A stretch of DNA of 64,000 bases from Voacanga thouarsii (GCA_026120185.1 JANUWF010001719.1:930001-994000); one strand, 5' to 3'; positions 34,534 through 47,054 are shown, numbered from the stretch's first letter. The notes: generated by a model from the letters alone, not told the origin. A program made the numbers and translations.

Positions 34534-35582
34534 TCGGTATGCTACCGATCCAATCCTTTTCGTTATCGAAACGGTCCCAAATACCTCGATTCAGTTTTCC
34601 ACCCTTCGGATGCTTCAAGATTCCCCTATTCGGCGTCAGTCTCAAAAATACACTGTCTCCTACTTGAAACTCCAATTCTCTCCGCCTATTGTCTGCATAG
34701 CTCTTCTGTCCGCCTTCAACCTTTCCCGGATTAACTTAACTTTGTCTAACATTTCCTGAACACAGACTTCTCCGATTTTGCTTACGTGGCCATCTTTTGA
34801 CCAATTCCAGTATAGCGGTACCTGACACTTGCGTCCATACAGGGCCTTATACGGAGCCATCCCAATTGAAGCTTGATAGCTATTATTATATGACAGCTCC
34901 ACATACGGCACACATTTGATCCACTTATCTCCGAAATCCGAACATAGGCTCTCAACATATCTTTCAATATCTGTTTAACTCTTTCTGACTATCCATCGGT
35001 CTGGGGATGCACCTTCGTACTGAACTTCGGACTCAACCCCATCGATTCTTGAAACTTGCCCCAGAAACGAGACGTAAACCTCGGGTCTCGGTCAGACACA
35101 ATAATTGAAGGTACTCCATGCAGTCGGACTATTTCTTGCACATAGGTCTGAGCTAACTTCTCCATAGAGTCTCTTACATTCACCGATATGAAATGAGCCG
35201 ACTTGGTTAGTCGATCCACTACTACCCATATGGCGTCTTTCTAGGTCCTTGACATAGGAAGTTCGGCGATAAAATCCATGGTCACCTCCTCCCACTTTCA
35301 TTCCGATACTGGCAATGGTTGCAATAGTCCCGCTGACTTCTTGTGCTCCGCTTTGACCTTCTGACAGATGAGATATGTCGAGACGTATTTAACCACATCC
35401 CGCTTCATTCGGGCCACCAATAGGCCCTTTTCAGATCCTGGTACATTTTGACCTCTCCCAGATGAATGGCGTACTTGCTCTTGTGCGCCTCTTCCAAAAT
35501 TCTGTTCTTCAAGCGATACTCTCGGGTACACACAACTAATCCCTAAAATGCAAAACTCCCACCTCGTCTTGTCGAAATTCAC
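34534..35582 (-). pseudogene. Gypsy integrase core
   Basis: The minus strand reads WVVVDRLTKSAHF, then YVQEIVRLHGVPSIIVSDRD.RF with a catalytic Asp, then STKVHPQTDG followed by a stop where Gln is expected. The sequence continues as MPYVELSYNNSYQASIGMAPY.ALYGR in another frame (34911 on). The zinc-binding N-terminus (35582-35298) is frame-shifted. The core is recognisable, but the second half is scattered over three frames. Confidence 0.87.
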
Positions 35583-36066
35583 TGCCTTGCCGTTTAAGCT
35601 CTTTGTCCTTGAAAAGCTAAAATTCTGCGTTACTTTGCTGAGCTTCCACGATTTCCCGCCTTAGATCCGGTACCAACTTCAGGTTGCTAACAACAATCCT
35701 CTTCTCTTGCACTTCCACTCTTTTTTCCAACACATCCTGAACTACTTAAATCTCTTGCACCCTTAATCTGGCCATACTAACTTTTCTGCTCAAGGCATCA
35801 GCAACAACGTTGGCCTTCCCGAGATGATAGTTGATTGGACAACGGTACTCTTCCAGGAATTTCATCCATCTTCGCTATCTCAAATTCAAATCCTTCTGGG
35901 TGAAGATGTACTTTAGGCTCTTATGGTCGGTGAACACTTCATACTCAGCTCCGTACAGGTAGTGTCGCCATTTCTTTAGAGCGAACACAATGGCTGCCAG
36001 CTTCAGATCATGCGTAGGGTAGTTAGCATCATGAGGTCTCAACTTTCGAGAAGCATAAGCAATCAC
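35583..36066 (-). pseudogene. Gypsy RNase H, catalytic Glu replaced
   Basis: Reads [20 protein letters not shown] and KKWRHYLYG...[10 protein letters not shown], the Ty3/Gypsy RNase H pattern. The codon after THDL (36001-36003) is AAG (Lys) where the family has Glu, a catalytic residue. This fits a single G-to-A change. A stop follows NLR at 35875. The rest to the integrase ([14 protein letters not shown]) is in another frame. Confidence 0.85.
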
Positions 36067-36075
36067 TTTCCGGTC

Positions 36076-37270
36076 TTACATCAATACTACTCCCAATCCT
36101 TCTTTCGAGGCATCGGTATACAACGCATAAGGCTTATCTCCCTCTAGCAGACACAATACTGGTGCTGTCATCAATTTTCGCTTTAGCTTTTGGAAACTCT
36201 TCTCACATTTTTCACTCCAAACAAATGGAAAATCCTTTCTCAACAGTCGAGTCATAGGTGATGCGAGCGTTGAAAATCCTTTGATGAAGCTCCTATAGTA
36301 ACTAGCCAATCCCAAGAAGCTTCGAATCTCGGTGATGTTCTCCGGTTGCTTCCAGTCTAACACTGCTTCAACCTTCGCTGGGTCTACCTTAATTCCCTTC
36401 TTGGTCACCACGTGGCCAAAAAATGCTACACTGTCCAACCAGAACTCACACTTGCTAAACTTGGCGAACAGCTTGTGCTCCTGCAGCTTCTCCAATACGA
36501 GCTTCAAATGCTCCGCATGCTCCTCTGGACTCTTGGAGTAAATTAGGATGTCGTCGATAAGGACCACCACGAACTTGTCCAAGTAGGGTCGGAACACTCG
36601 GTGCATCAAGTCCATGAATAGTGCTGGAGCATTGGTCACCCCGAACGGCATTACCACGAACTCATAATGTCCATATCTGGTGTTGAAGGCCGTCTTAGGG
36701 ATATCCTCTTCTTTTATCCGTACCTGATAGTACCCTTGCCTCAGGTCCAATTTGGAATAGCAACTGGATCCTTGCAACTGGTCGAACAACTCGTCAATCA
36801 ACGGTAGGGGATACTTGTTCTTGACCGTTAAGTTGTTCAAGCCCTGATAGTCGATACATAGTCTCAGAGTTCCGTCCTTCTTCTTCACAAACAGCACAAG
36901 CGCTCCCCAGGCCGACGTGCTAGGCCTGATGTAGCCTTGCTTCACTAACTCTTCTAACTATTCCTTCAGATTTTTCAGCGCTGCCGGTGCCATCCGATAC
37001 GGGGTCCGCGATACTGGTTCCGCTCCTGAAACTAGGTCAATGGTGAATTCAACTTCTCGGTTGAGAGGTAGAGAAGCAAGTTCCGCTGGGAACACATCGA
37101 GAAAGTCCTTCACTACCTCAGTGTCCTCCAGAGTGCACTGATCCTTCGGCTTGTTTATCACGTAAGCCAGGCACCCTTGACGTCCTTGCTTCAGCAATTT
37201 CTGGGCCTTAGCCCCCGCAATCAAATACTTTAATTCCTTTACCCTCTTGCCATCGAATTCTAACACATCA
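36076..37270 (-). pseudogene. Gypsy reverse transcriptase
   Basis: The longest clear pol segment of the window: 289 open codons (36945-36076), preceded by a 102-codon linker (37266-36958) after a stop. Landmarks are [74 protein letters not shown] (catalytic Asp pair intact), the LRSFLGL-like block ([15 protein letters not shown]) and the start of RNase H ([13 protein letters not shown]). A stop at 36956 and another after GVVLM at 36076 prevent fusion with its neighbours. Confidence 0.92.
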
Positions 37271-37382
37271 CAACCCGATCTAATGAACTAGACTGATTTA
37301 TTCTTACAGTCTACCCTAGCCCCATACTTGGCCAACCAATCCATTCCCAATATCAAATCATAATCCTCAATGTCCAATACTA

Positions 37383-37740
37383 TCAAATCTCCCTCCAGGC
37401 TTTCTTTCCCCATATCAATTTACAGTTTCGCACATACCGATCTGCTTGCACCATCTTCCGCAAAGGTGTACTTACCAATAGGGTAAAAGGTAACTTTACT
37501 CCATCCCAACCCAAATGACATGCACAGATCTTATTTAAATAGGAATGAGTAGAGTCAGGATCTATCAATGCATTAACGGAATGGCCTTGGATAGTAAACG
37601 TACCTTCCACTACTGTTGCATCGATCCCAACCTCCTCTCTGTTGAGAGCGAATACCTTAGCTTTCACTTGAGGCCTTGGTGCTCTACTCCCAGATGCTCC
37701 CATGGCATTGGTTCTATTGGGTCTTGGATTCTGAGCCAAA
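37383..37740 (-). pseudogene. Gypsy protease, active site altered
   Basis: A 118-codon frame reads QVKAKVFALNREE, TVVEGTFTIQGHSVNALIDPDSTHSYL and LLVSTPLRK. Ty3/Gypsy proteases have the triad D-S-G at this place. Here Asp is kept, but Ser is Pro and Gly is Asp, so activity is unlikely. It joins the nucleocapsid end of gag immediately upstream. Confidence 0.82.
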
Positions 37741-38780
37741 TTTCCTTGCCCGACTCGGTGCAGTTTAGGACAGGTGTTCCGTAGGTGGTTCGGGTCGCCG
37801 TAGTGATAACATTTCCGCTCTCCTCCTTTGGACCAACAGTTCTTCTCTGTGTGGCCTCTTTTCCCACACTGCCAACATAACGGAAGGTTCTGAGCAGGTC
37901 CGGCTGGTGCGGTCCGGGCTTGCTTTCCCCGGTTCTGCCACTGTTGGTTGGCGGGTTACTTGTTGGTTTGCTGCCACGAAAAGTGTCCTTGCAGTTGCCT
38001 TGGTGGCTGGAAAAGCCTTGCCGCCATCCTACTACGATCCTCATTCTCAATCCTGGTAGCTGCGTCTACGGCCCCCGAATAGGTCGTTGGTGGAGAAGGT
38101 GCCAACGCCCTCCTCAATTCCTGCCTCAGTCCTTTGACAAACTACCTTATCCTATTTTGCTCGGTGTCACTAGTCTCTTGCAATACTTCGACAGCTAGGT
38201 GAACCATGCTGCGTATTGGGCCACTGACATGCCTCCCTGCTTCAAATTCTGAAACTCGTCCTCCCGCTTTTCCACTATCCACTGAGGGATGTACTCCATT
38301 CTGAAGGCTTCAACGAAGTTGGACCATGTCCATTCCTGCTCGACCATTTCCCAGTCGTCTTGAACCCGTTGCCACCATGCCCGAGTTGGGCCCCTCAAAC
38401 GGAATGCAGCAAATTTAACCATCCGCTCCTCGGTGTACTGGAGCGTTGTAAATATGTCTTCCATCTGCTCGATCCATTATTCTACCTTCTGATCTTGCTC
38501 AGCTTCGCCCAAGAAGACAGGCGGCTGAAACTTCAAAAACCACTCTAATGCCTCATCTTCTCCCTTGGGATTCCTCCGCTCAGTCAAGGTTTGCAGAATC
38601 TCTGTCATCTTACTGAATGCCTGTCCCATCGACATATTAACCGGTGCTTCAGACCCCAATCTCAACACTCCCATTACCCCGGTTGGGTGATTGCATCTGA
38701 GTTGTCTCAACTTCCAGTGCTATATGATCTGCTTCCGGAATCCTTCTGCTTGACGAAGCTACACGGCGCTTGGGTGCCAC
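37741..38780 (-). pseudogene. Gypsy gag (capsid and nucleocapsid)
   Basis: The presumed start at 38780 reads GTG where ATG is expected (then APKRRVASSSRR), so the initiator itself looks mutated. The capsid follows in pieces: FLKFQPPVFLGEAE, EDIFTTLQYTEERMVKFAA, RLRGPTRAWWQR, YIPQWIVEKREDEFQNLKQG. The typical retrotransposon gag domain lies at 38464-38195. Two zinc knuckles follow. The first, CWQCGKRGHTEKNC (about 37875-37835), is complete. In the second, CYHYGDPNHLRNTC, the second Cys is replaced by Tyr. Several frame changes and stops are present. Confidence 0.88.
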
Positions 38781-39173
38781 TCTAAACCATACCCAAATGA
38801 TAAGTTTATGCATTCAATGATTAAATCATTTTAGTTGAGCATGCATTCATACTCAGATATAAGTAAAAGGAAATCAGATGCAAGTTTTTGTCTAAAGAAT
38901 TGTTCATAAATTCTCTTTCAAATCTTGATTTGCATAAATTTAAAATTTTAACAGAAAACAGAAATAAAATTCCTTAACATAAAAGTTTACGAAAAACAAT
39001 AAATAAACATCCTAATCAAAATAACTCTCAGCCCTTTAGACTTCATCAGAATCCTCAAAATCAGCCTCATACAACCATCCCCTAGAGTTCTTAGAGAAAT
39101 CTATCCTAGCCCCACTGGCAAACCCTTCCATTGGCTCCTTCCCCGGTCGCCTAGAACTCTCCCCGGGCTCAAC

Positions 39174-39499
39174 TCAGCTAGGAGGAGGAACGAAAGAAGG
39201 CCTAGGTGGAGACTCATAATCTATCTCCTCCGGGTCATCACTATCTGCTGATAAATCCACTATGGGACTAGGAGGGTGGGGAACATGCTCCATGGCTATC
39301 TTCTCATCTTCACTGTCAGAACTTATTTCTATCACTGGGATTGGGGGTGGCTCATGGATCGGGACCTCATCATCACAGCTATCTTCCAACGGAATAACTG
39401 GCTGAGGAGCAGGCTGAGGTACTGGAAGGTCTTCTAGGTAAATAAGGATAGGAGGATGCTATTGCTGCCCCTTCCTCGCGATTCTAAGCAGTCTAACCA
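39174..39499 (-). pseudogene. Gypsy leader ORF: acidic, Pro-rich, two SUMO-interaction-like motifs
   Basis: Just after the PBS, and upstream of gag, a minus-strand frame can be read from ATG at 39499 (MVRLLRIARKG) to a stop at 39174, about 108 codons with one internal stop (TAG near 39460). The clean part from 39389 is 71 codons. It is very acidic and proline-rich and contains PVIEISSDSEDE and SPIVDLSADSDD. Each has a V/I-I/V-x-I/L hydrophobic core followed directly by acidic and Ser residues, the pattern of phospho-regulated SUMO-interacting motifs. It contains no retroelement domain I recognise. Whether it is a separate ORF or an N-terminal relic of gag is unclear. The function is inference. 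Confidence 0.5.
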
Positions 39500-39584
39500 T
39501 CCGACAGCATAAACAAGATACGTTAGATAAAAATTTGAACTTAAATAAATAGGACATATACTATCAATATTTGCCTAAACCTAG

Positions 39585-39596
39585 TCTCTGATACCA
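39585..39596 (-). other. Gypsy primer-binding site
   Basis: Minus strand TGGTATCAGAGA, two bases from the 5' LTR end; an 11 of 12 match to the initiator tRNA-Met complement. Confidence 0.88.
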
Positions 39597-39598
39597 CT

Positions 39599-41904
39599 TG
39601 TAACACCTCACTACCTAGGCCCAATAGGGCCTGGGATGTTGCCCCGTCCAAAGGACAATGCGTCTTTATAACTGGGTCACATAATCAAAATAAAATAATA
39701 CTTTAAAATTTAGAACTTATAACAATCCAAAAATTCAAGACAAATCTAAAATAAAAATTGTTCACTCTTAACTCCCAAAGCATTACATAAAAATAAATAA
39801 TAAAATATCTTCCAAGGTAGGCAACAACTAGCTACTTATCCTCACAGCAGGATCGACCTGAAATCATGGTAAAAGGATGATGAGATAAAAAATCTCAGTA
39901 AGTCCGTGTGTGCTTTGAGTGTCCAATGAAAATAATTCGTGAAAGCAAAGTGTAAGAATTTCATAAGAAAAATACTGGCAAGCAATAAATAATGATCAAA
40001 AGCAAGAGTGGCGTTTTGGCTTTTCCAACCATACAGGTACAATAAAATCAACCACTCAAAAGGGTGGCCATGGGTTACCACACGTTGGGCCCCATAACCA
40101 TACAATGGGCAAAATGCCACACTTTGTGCAGATTGACAAAAAGGTAGGTGATCGGCCTACCGGGTAAGATTTTCCTCCTTCTCTACACTCAAACAACACC
40201 GGTTGTTCACTCCAGCAACACATAACCCACATGACTAAAACTGCTAACTCGGACTGGCATAACTAACTAGTACTGACGTTTCTCTAAGTTGAGTTTATTT
40301 TCTGGAGGTGGCCTCCTGCCAGAGGATTCATTCTTACTCTTCAAAACTAGTATTACTAGCCTACCCTTATTGAGTACTCAATGTAGTCCATCCCACTTGG
40401 GAGAAAACTGATAAAACATAGTTTTACATGAAAATGGCAATCAAGGATTTCCAAAGTCTTTATCAAAATTAGTTTTAGAAACAGTTTAGTGTTTGAATAA
40501 AATTTCTTGTTGCTTTTCAAATAATTGGTTTGACTGAAACAAGACAGAAACAGTCCCTAATTGCCTTTACCAAATCAGTGTTCTCAAACTTCGTGTCTAA
40601 CTTGCCATAGAAACATTTTACAACAAATTGACAAGTTTTATGCAGGAGCTTACTTGATCCTTTACTCGAGATGAAATAAAGATCTTCAATAGTTGACCTA
40701 ACCCCGCTTAGGGTAAACAGAACCCATAATTAAACTCAAGCCAAAATTCACTTTCACAAATAATCCTAGCTTAACTTACTACAATCATGACCCTAATGTC
40801 CTAAGCTTTAAGGTTAGATAATAAATAAAGGGTTTGTAAGATAAATCTAGTTTGATATTAAAATAACTAGGGTTTGTGAATTAGATGCTAATAAGTTGTA
40901 GGTTTAAATCTTGCTATAAATAAATTAGGGTTTATTTGATGAATGGTCCTAGATGGTATTATTTAAAATAATAATCTATTAATAATTAATTGTTAGAAAA
41001 TAATTGGTAACTAAAATTAGTTGTAACTAAATTTTAATAGGTTTTGATTAAAAGATAATAAATAAATTTTAATAGTATTTATGAATATAAGACTTACAAA
41101 ATTAATATTTTACCTATTATGATTATTTATATAAAAGGCTTTATTTGATATTATTATTATTATATATAATGTCTATATATTTTCTTTCTTTAATAAAAGC
41201 TATCATTTATTTGACTAAAATATCATTATTTTATATAATAGTCCAAATCCACATTTTCCTAGGGTTTTCAAAATTACTAGAAGAAATTATAGTATTGATC
41301 CTTTTATTGATGAAATAAAATTAGCTTAGGGACAACAAGGTCATGATCATAATGCCTATTGCTAACCATAATAATGAACATACACTCTACACTAATCAAC
41401 ACAACATCTAAATCATGAATAAAAACATAGATCCAAATCTACCAACACATGATTCAAACTCCACTAACATAATCATATTCATGGCCTTAACAAGAATACA
41501 TGAACATAAACTCTATTCACCAAAAGGTGATATAATCTCTAACATACTTGATCATTCATACTACTCACGACATGAAGGCATGCAACAAACCCTAAAAACG
41601 CCATACATTCAACCAAGACAAATCATCTCATGCATCAATCACATCTCCATCATACAAACACATTCATTCTCATGCTTCAATCCCAACTCCATCACAAAAC
41701 ACATGATCAATCTCCAAATATATCACATCCTTATCCAACTACATCCAAGAGACATGAATCTAGGATTTAAAGAGAAGATGGAATAAGCTTACTTGAATGA
41801 TGACTGCCTTGAAGTCGATCCAAGAGAATCCTCTCGCTAGGAAGGCTTGATCCATCCAAGGAGAAGAAGAAGAAAAAAAGGCCATTGTGGAAGTAACTAT
41901 TCGG

Positions 41905-41942
<38 letters not shown>

Positions 41943-43801
41943 ATTAGTATATACTCATCAAGGTCGAAGATGGAAGAAGATAGAGATGATTGTTCATGCT
42001 TACCTTGAAGGTGTTCTTGAGCCTTCAAGAAAATTTTGGTTTTTTATCCAAAAGTGAGACTTTGATTTCAGTGTTTGATGTTAAAAATTACAGGAATGGA
42101 TTCACGAGAATGAGTAGGTATAATCTGGAGTTTTTGGAGAAGATTGAAGTGGTTTTGAGTGGCCTTAGGCGTGAGAATCGTAGTAGGTGTTCTTGGAGGT
42201 TTGGAGAGAGTAGAGAGATTGGATGAAGCTAGCCGAAATTCTGTAGGGAAAGGGTGGCTGAATTGTTTGAATGGTTTTTGGTAATTGGATTTTCAGATTT
42301 GAGAGGAAAAGGAAAGTTGGTTGTTTGAAATTCAAAGAGAATAATTTAGGGAATATTTTGTGGTAGCAAATATGGTAAGTAGATTTTTGTTGTTGGAGCT
42401 TCTTTGGAAGCTTCAATGGCCGACTGAATTGCTGGAACTTCTCTTAAGATGAATGCTGTTCGAATGAGCTTAAGGGTGGCCGAAATATGGTGTACAATGA
42501 TGAAGGAATTTTCTGGTTAGTTGAGGGGTAATCTATGGTAGTTTGCTGGAATATTTTGCTGGAATTTTGGACTTCAATTAATGGCTTGATTGGAGTGATT
42601 GATGGAGAGATTTTAGGAGCAGCCATGGAGCTCTTTTTCGTGCAGAACACTGGAGAAGATGATGAAGCTCAATTCATGGCTGTTCAAGGTAAGTTTGTAT
42701 AGAAAAATAGAGGAAGTTTCGGACAAGTGTGAAGAAGGAACAAAGCTGAAAATTCTGAATTGGTTCATCCGATTTGCTGTAGGTTTGATAGGATATTGAG
42801 AGGTCCTTTAAGGCTGGTTTCTAACCTTCTTTATGGAGGAAAAACAAGGTTGAATTGCTGGTTGAAAAGTTGGAAGAAACAGCTTGGTTTTTGGTTCACT
42901 AAGCTGCGAAAACTGTCTAGAAAATTTTCCTGGTTTGCGCAGTTTTTGTGCAGCTCGGTTTTAGCTGGAATTTTCAGTCTTCAAACTAAGTGAATTGGTC
43001 ATTTTTCTGGCAGTATTTGGGAGGGAAAGATAGCTGAAATTTTTGACAATTGGACTGATCAAGAAGCTAGAAAAATTTTCAGATTACTTCATAAAGAAGA
43101 TGAACACACATAGGTTGGAGTTTTGGAGGTTCAACCATGGAGATTAATTCTCTTGGGAACCTTTCTATAAATCTTCCCCATTTTCGGTCAATAAGATACC
43201 TCACACTTAGACATTTTCGAACCTTCAAAGCCACAGAGCTTTGCTGGAATTTTCTGGAAATAAAATTGGTTTAGATAAATGGAACAACCTACTTGATTAA
43301 GAAGTAAGAAAAGCTAGAGATCAAGAAGGGTATGAATCCCTTAGAAATTTTTGTAGGGCACAAGAGTAGGATTAGGACATTCCTACCATGTCTCCCCTAG
43401 GACAACACTCCTACTTTTCCCTAAAGCTTGCAAGGGCCAAAATATAACCTTCCTAAATAAAAATAAAATTTAATCATGCTAAAACTCCAATGATGGAATT
43501 TGAACCTAAGACCTCAAAGATTTATTCTAAAGCTCTAACCACTAAACCACAACAACTCTTGTTCTTATTTTCTCTCCCAAATATTTTTTCTATTTAATCC
43601 TCAAGTTATCTCCCTATTTCCTCCTCAAACAAAATTACCATTTTGCCCTTCTTACTCACTAAGCACAAATAAGTCATCTGGACTACAAATCACATATCCA
43701 AAGCACATATAATCATACAAAAATATATTTATGCATGCGAAAAAATATGATATGCATCCTAACCCCCTTACTCTAGAGTTGGTTATTCCTGGGGTTTCAC
43801 A
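39599..43801 (-). repeat. Gypsy 5' LTR (4.2 kb)
   Basis: Complete TG to CA LTR: plus strand TGTAACACC...GGGTTTCACA. Its neighbour at 43802 is the Sirevirus protease, cut inside DSGCSRHMTGN. It holds a GA microsatellite (41906-41939) that is shorter and interrupted in the 3' LTR (about 32252-32280). Confidence 0.92.
41906..41939. repeat. (GA)n microsatellite
   Basis: About 17 perfect GA units. The corresponding site in the 3' LTR (about 32252-32280) has several interruptions. The two have diverged since insertion. Confidence 0.9.
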
Positions 43802-45715
43802 CTGCGTTTCCAGTCATGTGTCTTGAACAACCGCTATCCAAGAACTACTTAGTGAAGCTTAAAGATCGTGTCTATACATGAGAAGGAGGAATAATTTTTT
43901 ATATCTACACTTTCTTGGGTCCATGAAGATTAGTAACATTTTCTTTGATTTTTCAGAATGTAGCTTCACTGGTTTCCACTTTTCTCTTGATAAAGCATCT
44001 TGAAACTATATGTCCCGATTTTTCACAATATGTGCATGCTTTGTAGGTGTTGTGAGAAGAAGCAGGTTTAACATATTGAGACTTGTTTTTTTTTTTTTTT
44101 TTATGTTCATATCCTAAGCCACTTTGATTTCCCGCAAAAATAAATCTAGGCTTGTAAATTTTGTCTCTATCCTCATGTCTATATCCTAAACCACTTCGGT
44201 TACCAATTTGATGATGAGTTCCAAGTAACTTTTCCATATTGCTTTTACCTATTTGTGAATTTTTCAATGCAATTGGTAAGATCATTTACTCTAATTTTCA
44301 TATTATCAAAGGTGCTAACTATACTTTCAAGAGTTTAAATCACACAAGTCTTTATTTTCCAGAGATGCATGATGCAAGATAGTCACGATCACATCTTTCT
44401 CAATTATAGCATACGTATGCGTTTCAAGAGATATTTTGTAGTCATTCAACAAAGTTTCATTTTCTTTTATCAGACTCTAACTTTCAATTTCAACTCTTTA
44501 TTTTTTCTGGACAATTTTTTAATTCATAAAACATATCACATAACAGCTCATTAGGATCAACATGCTTTTCAGTCATAAATAAAAGCGAATTAGACATGCA
44601 GTCTGATGTGGAAGAGTTTACCTCATTTTCCAATGCCATGAAGTAAATTTTGGTAGTTCTTCTTCAGATTCCCTATCTTCGGACTCAGTTTCATTTAAGT
44701 CCCAAGCTCTCATCAATCCTTTACCTTTCTTTGCCTTCAGATCTTTTTTCTTTTTAAACGTTTTTCCTTCCTTACCTTTTACAACAGAACAGTCCGCAAT
44801 GAAGTGATCCGTGCTTTTACATTCAAAACATTGAGGTTTAAAACTAGAGATTTGTCATTTCTTTCTTATAAGCTTCCTTCCTCTTTTGTAGTTTCCTTTG
44901 TTGAACATACTTCTGAATTTCTTTGCTATCATTGCCAAATCACCATTGTCCATTTCCATGCCTTCACTGCTTTCCGAAAGGCTTGTTTCTCCATCTTCAT
45001 TTTCAGTCTTTAGTACAATCCCTCTTTTTCTTCTATCATGATCATCAGATTCATAAAATCTTTTAAGTTTCATCTCATAAGTTAGAAGAGATCCAATTAA
45101 CTCTTCAGTGGGTGAGGATTTTAAGTCCTTGGATTCTTCTACAGTAAGAGTTTTAGGCTACCAACTTTTTGGTAAAACATCTAGAATTGTTCAATTTTGT
45201 TCCTCAAGGGAATAAACCTTTTCGTAAGCTTTGAGACCATTTGAGATATTGGTAAATCTTGTAAACATATCAATGATACTTTCATTTGGCTTCATAGTAA
45301 ACAATTCATAGTCTTGAATTAGAAGCCGCAATTCTGATGCTTTGACTTGGGTTGTCCCCTCATGGGTGACTTCAAGTAATCTCCACATTTCATGAGTTAA
45401 ATCACAACTACTTACACGGTTGTATTTAGTCGCATCTAGTGCACAACGTAAAATATTCATAGCTTGAAAATTTAGAGTCATTGTTGCATTATCTTCCACA
45501 CTATACTCATAATTCTATTTAGGTATTTTTATGCCATCAATCATCTTTAATGGAATAAAAAGACTATTCTCTATCAAACTCCATAACTTGAAGTTAATAG
45601 AACACACATAAATTTTCATTCTATTTTTGCAGAAAATATAGTTGCTTCCATTGAGCAAAGAAGGACGATTTGTTGAAGACCCTTCAACATATGGAAGAGA
45701 TGATGAGCTTGCCAT
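43802..45715 (-). pseudogene. SIRE-1 gag and start of protease
   Basis: Starts with ATG at 45715 (MASSSSLPYVEGSSTNRPS), then capsid-like sequence (LNFQAMNILRCALD, HEMWRLLEVTHEGTTQVK, LRLLIQDYELFTMKP at 45499-45191). An acidic Lys-rich region and a first zinc knuckle CFECKSTDHFIADC (about 44835-44790) follow. A second, CTYCEKSGHIVSRC, lies at 44040-43995. The protease begins FLDSGCSRHMTGNA at 43845-43802, where the Gypsy element cuts it. Two spaced knuckles are usual for Sirevirus gag. Frame breaks separate each segment. SIRE-2 has the same gag on the plus strand at 59932-61365. Confidence 0.87.
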
Positions 45716-45761
45716 TGAGATCTTTTCTTTAAGGTTATTAAACTAAGAATATGTAGACCAA

Positions 45762-45773
45762 GCTCTAATACCA
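45762..45773 (-). other. SIRE-1 primer-binding site
   Basis: Minus strand TGGTATTAGAGC differs from the initiator tRNA-Met complement at one base (C to T). It lies two bases from the LTR end. Confidence 0.85.
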
Positions 45774-45775
45774 AA

Positions 45776-47054
45776 TGAAAAACCTTAGAGGAGGGTGAAT
45801 AAGGTTTTGGTAATTAAAAATAATTTTCTCGACTTGTCTAAAAAGCTTAACAATGATGATCGCCAAGATGCTTGGGCGGACTTTATGGAAATATAGAAAG
45901 TTATCCAAACACTCGTAGATGTATATCCAGATTTAGACAAAGAAAGAAACTCAAAGTAGTAAATAAAAAATGAAAAGGAGTGAGACAAGGAATGTATAAT
46001 GGTTCGATCTACCTAGATCTACGTCCACTATCTTAAGCTCACACCTAAGGATTTTTAACCTGATATCATTAACTTCACATAATAAAACAGTACCACATAT
46101 AAGAGATGATCATCACACTAGGTTTTCCAAAATCTCTCAATCATGCAAACACATCAATGATCACCCCAACTAGATTTTATACCACAACCTTGATACATAC
46201 ACTAAACAAGGTTCACCCTAATGGGTTTTACTCCACAACCTTGAACATTAATCAACACAAGGCTCACCCTAATGGGTTTTACACCACAACCTTAGTACAA
46301 TAGAGATTTGAATATTAATAAAATAATAGACAGCTCACTTACTTGAGTAGATATTCACTCGGATATAAAGCACAAATACTTTTACCTTTGATACAAAATG
46401 AATTCACTTTGAAGCTTTGATAAAAGGAGATTTTTGAAAATATTGAGTAATAGTGTTTTTGAGATAAATGTTTCAAAAATATTATCACTAATCTTGCTCT
46501 ATGGGCTATTTATAGAGCTAAAAAGTGGAGTGCCAACGTTCATAAAAAAATGGCAATAAATTTTCTGCTTAAACTTGTCCGTGTTTTGGACTTGGGTTTC
46601 GAATGACGATGCATCCAAAAAGTAAGTCCAAAATGGCACTTAATCAATCAAAATATTTCAACACATTTTTCAAGATTTTTTATGAACCTTTGGATTCAAA
46701 CTGTTCAATCCAAAATTTTGAGATTTTCAAAAACTTTGAAATATTCTCCTTTGGTACTTCAAGGTAAAGTCAAATGAATCAAGAGATAAAGAGACATAGG
46801 AATTAATAGATATACCTTAATAAATCTTCCTAGTCTAAAGTTCTTCATAAAGAACTTCTTGATATGCAACTCCATATACTTCTCTTTTGATCTTCCATTC
46901 TTAACTTCAATCATTAAAGAGTTGCAAAATAATCTTATCTAAATGCCTTTGAAGAATAGTGATCAAACATGTCCTATCACAATAGATTAATAAGTTAGTC
47001 TATATCAATGTTTGTCATAAGTCAAAATATAGAAGAAAGCCCCTAGGGCTAACA
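45776..47054 (-). repeat. SIRE-1 5' LTR
   Basis: Partner of 23252-24534. Sense strand starts TGTTAGCCCTAGGGG at 47054. It includes the roughly 51-bp repeat array and a TATTTATAG-like A/T promoter candidate on the minus strand near 46510 (CTATAAATAG), a plausible TATA box. Confidence 0.9.

Larger units (their letters stand above)
30047..43801 (-). mobile_element. Chromovirus-type Gypsy retrotransposon with 4.2-kb LTRs, nested in SIRE-1
   Basis: The right (5') LTR is 4203 bp (39599-43801) and the left (3') LTR is 4157 bp (30047-34203), about 92% alike in a 200-base sample by eye. The minus-strand order is PBS (39585-39596), a small acidic ORF, gag with zinc knuckles, protease, reverse transcriptase, RNase H, integrase, chromodomain and PPT (34204). 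Pol order with integrase last plus a C-terminal chromodomain identifies a Gypsy chromovirus, probably Tekay/Del-like given the long LTRs. The outermost 99 bp of the left LTR are missing, so no TSD is present. All coding parts are broken. Confidence 0.92.
23252..47054 (-). mobile_element. SIRE-1: Sirevirus-type Copia element with an extra 3' ORF, split by a Gypsy element
   Basis: LTRs of 1283 bp (23252-24534) and 1279 bp (45776-47054), a PBS variant of initiator tRNA-Met, and a PPT are present. The probable TSD is ttttc/ttatc (23247-23251 and 47055-47059, 4 of 5). Coding order on the minus strand is gag with two zinc knuckles, protease, [Gypsy insertion], integrase, reverse transcriptase, RNase H, then a separate ORF. 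An additional ORF after RNase H and a long 3' non-coding zone with several PPT-like tracts are hallmarks of the Sirevirus (SIRE/Maximus) lineage. The LTR-to-LTR distance of 23.8 kb includes 13.7 kb of nested Gypsy. Confidence 0.88.
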
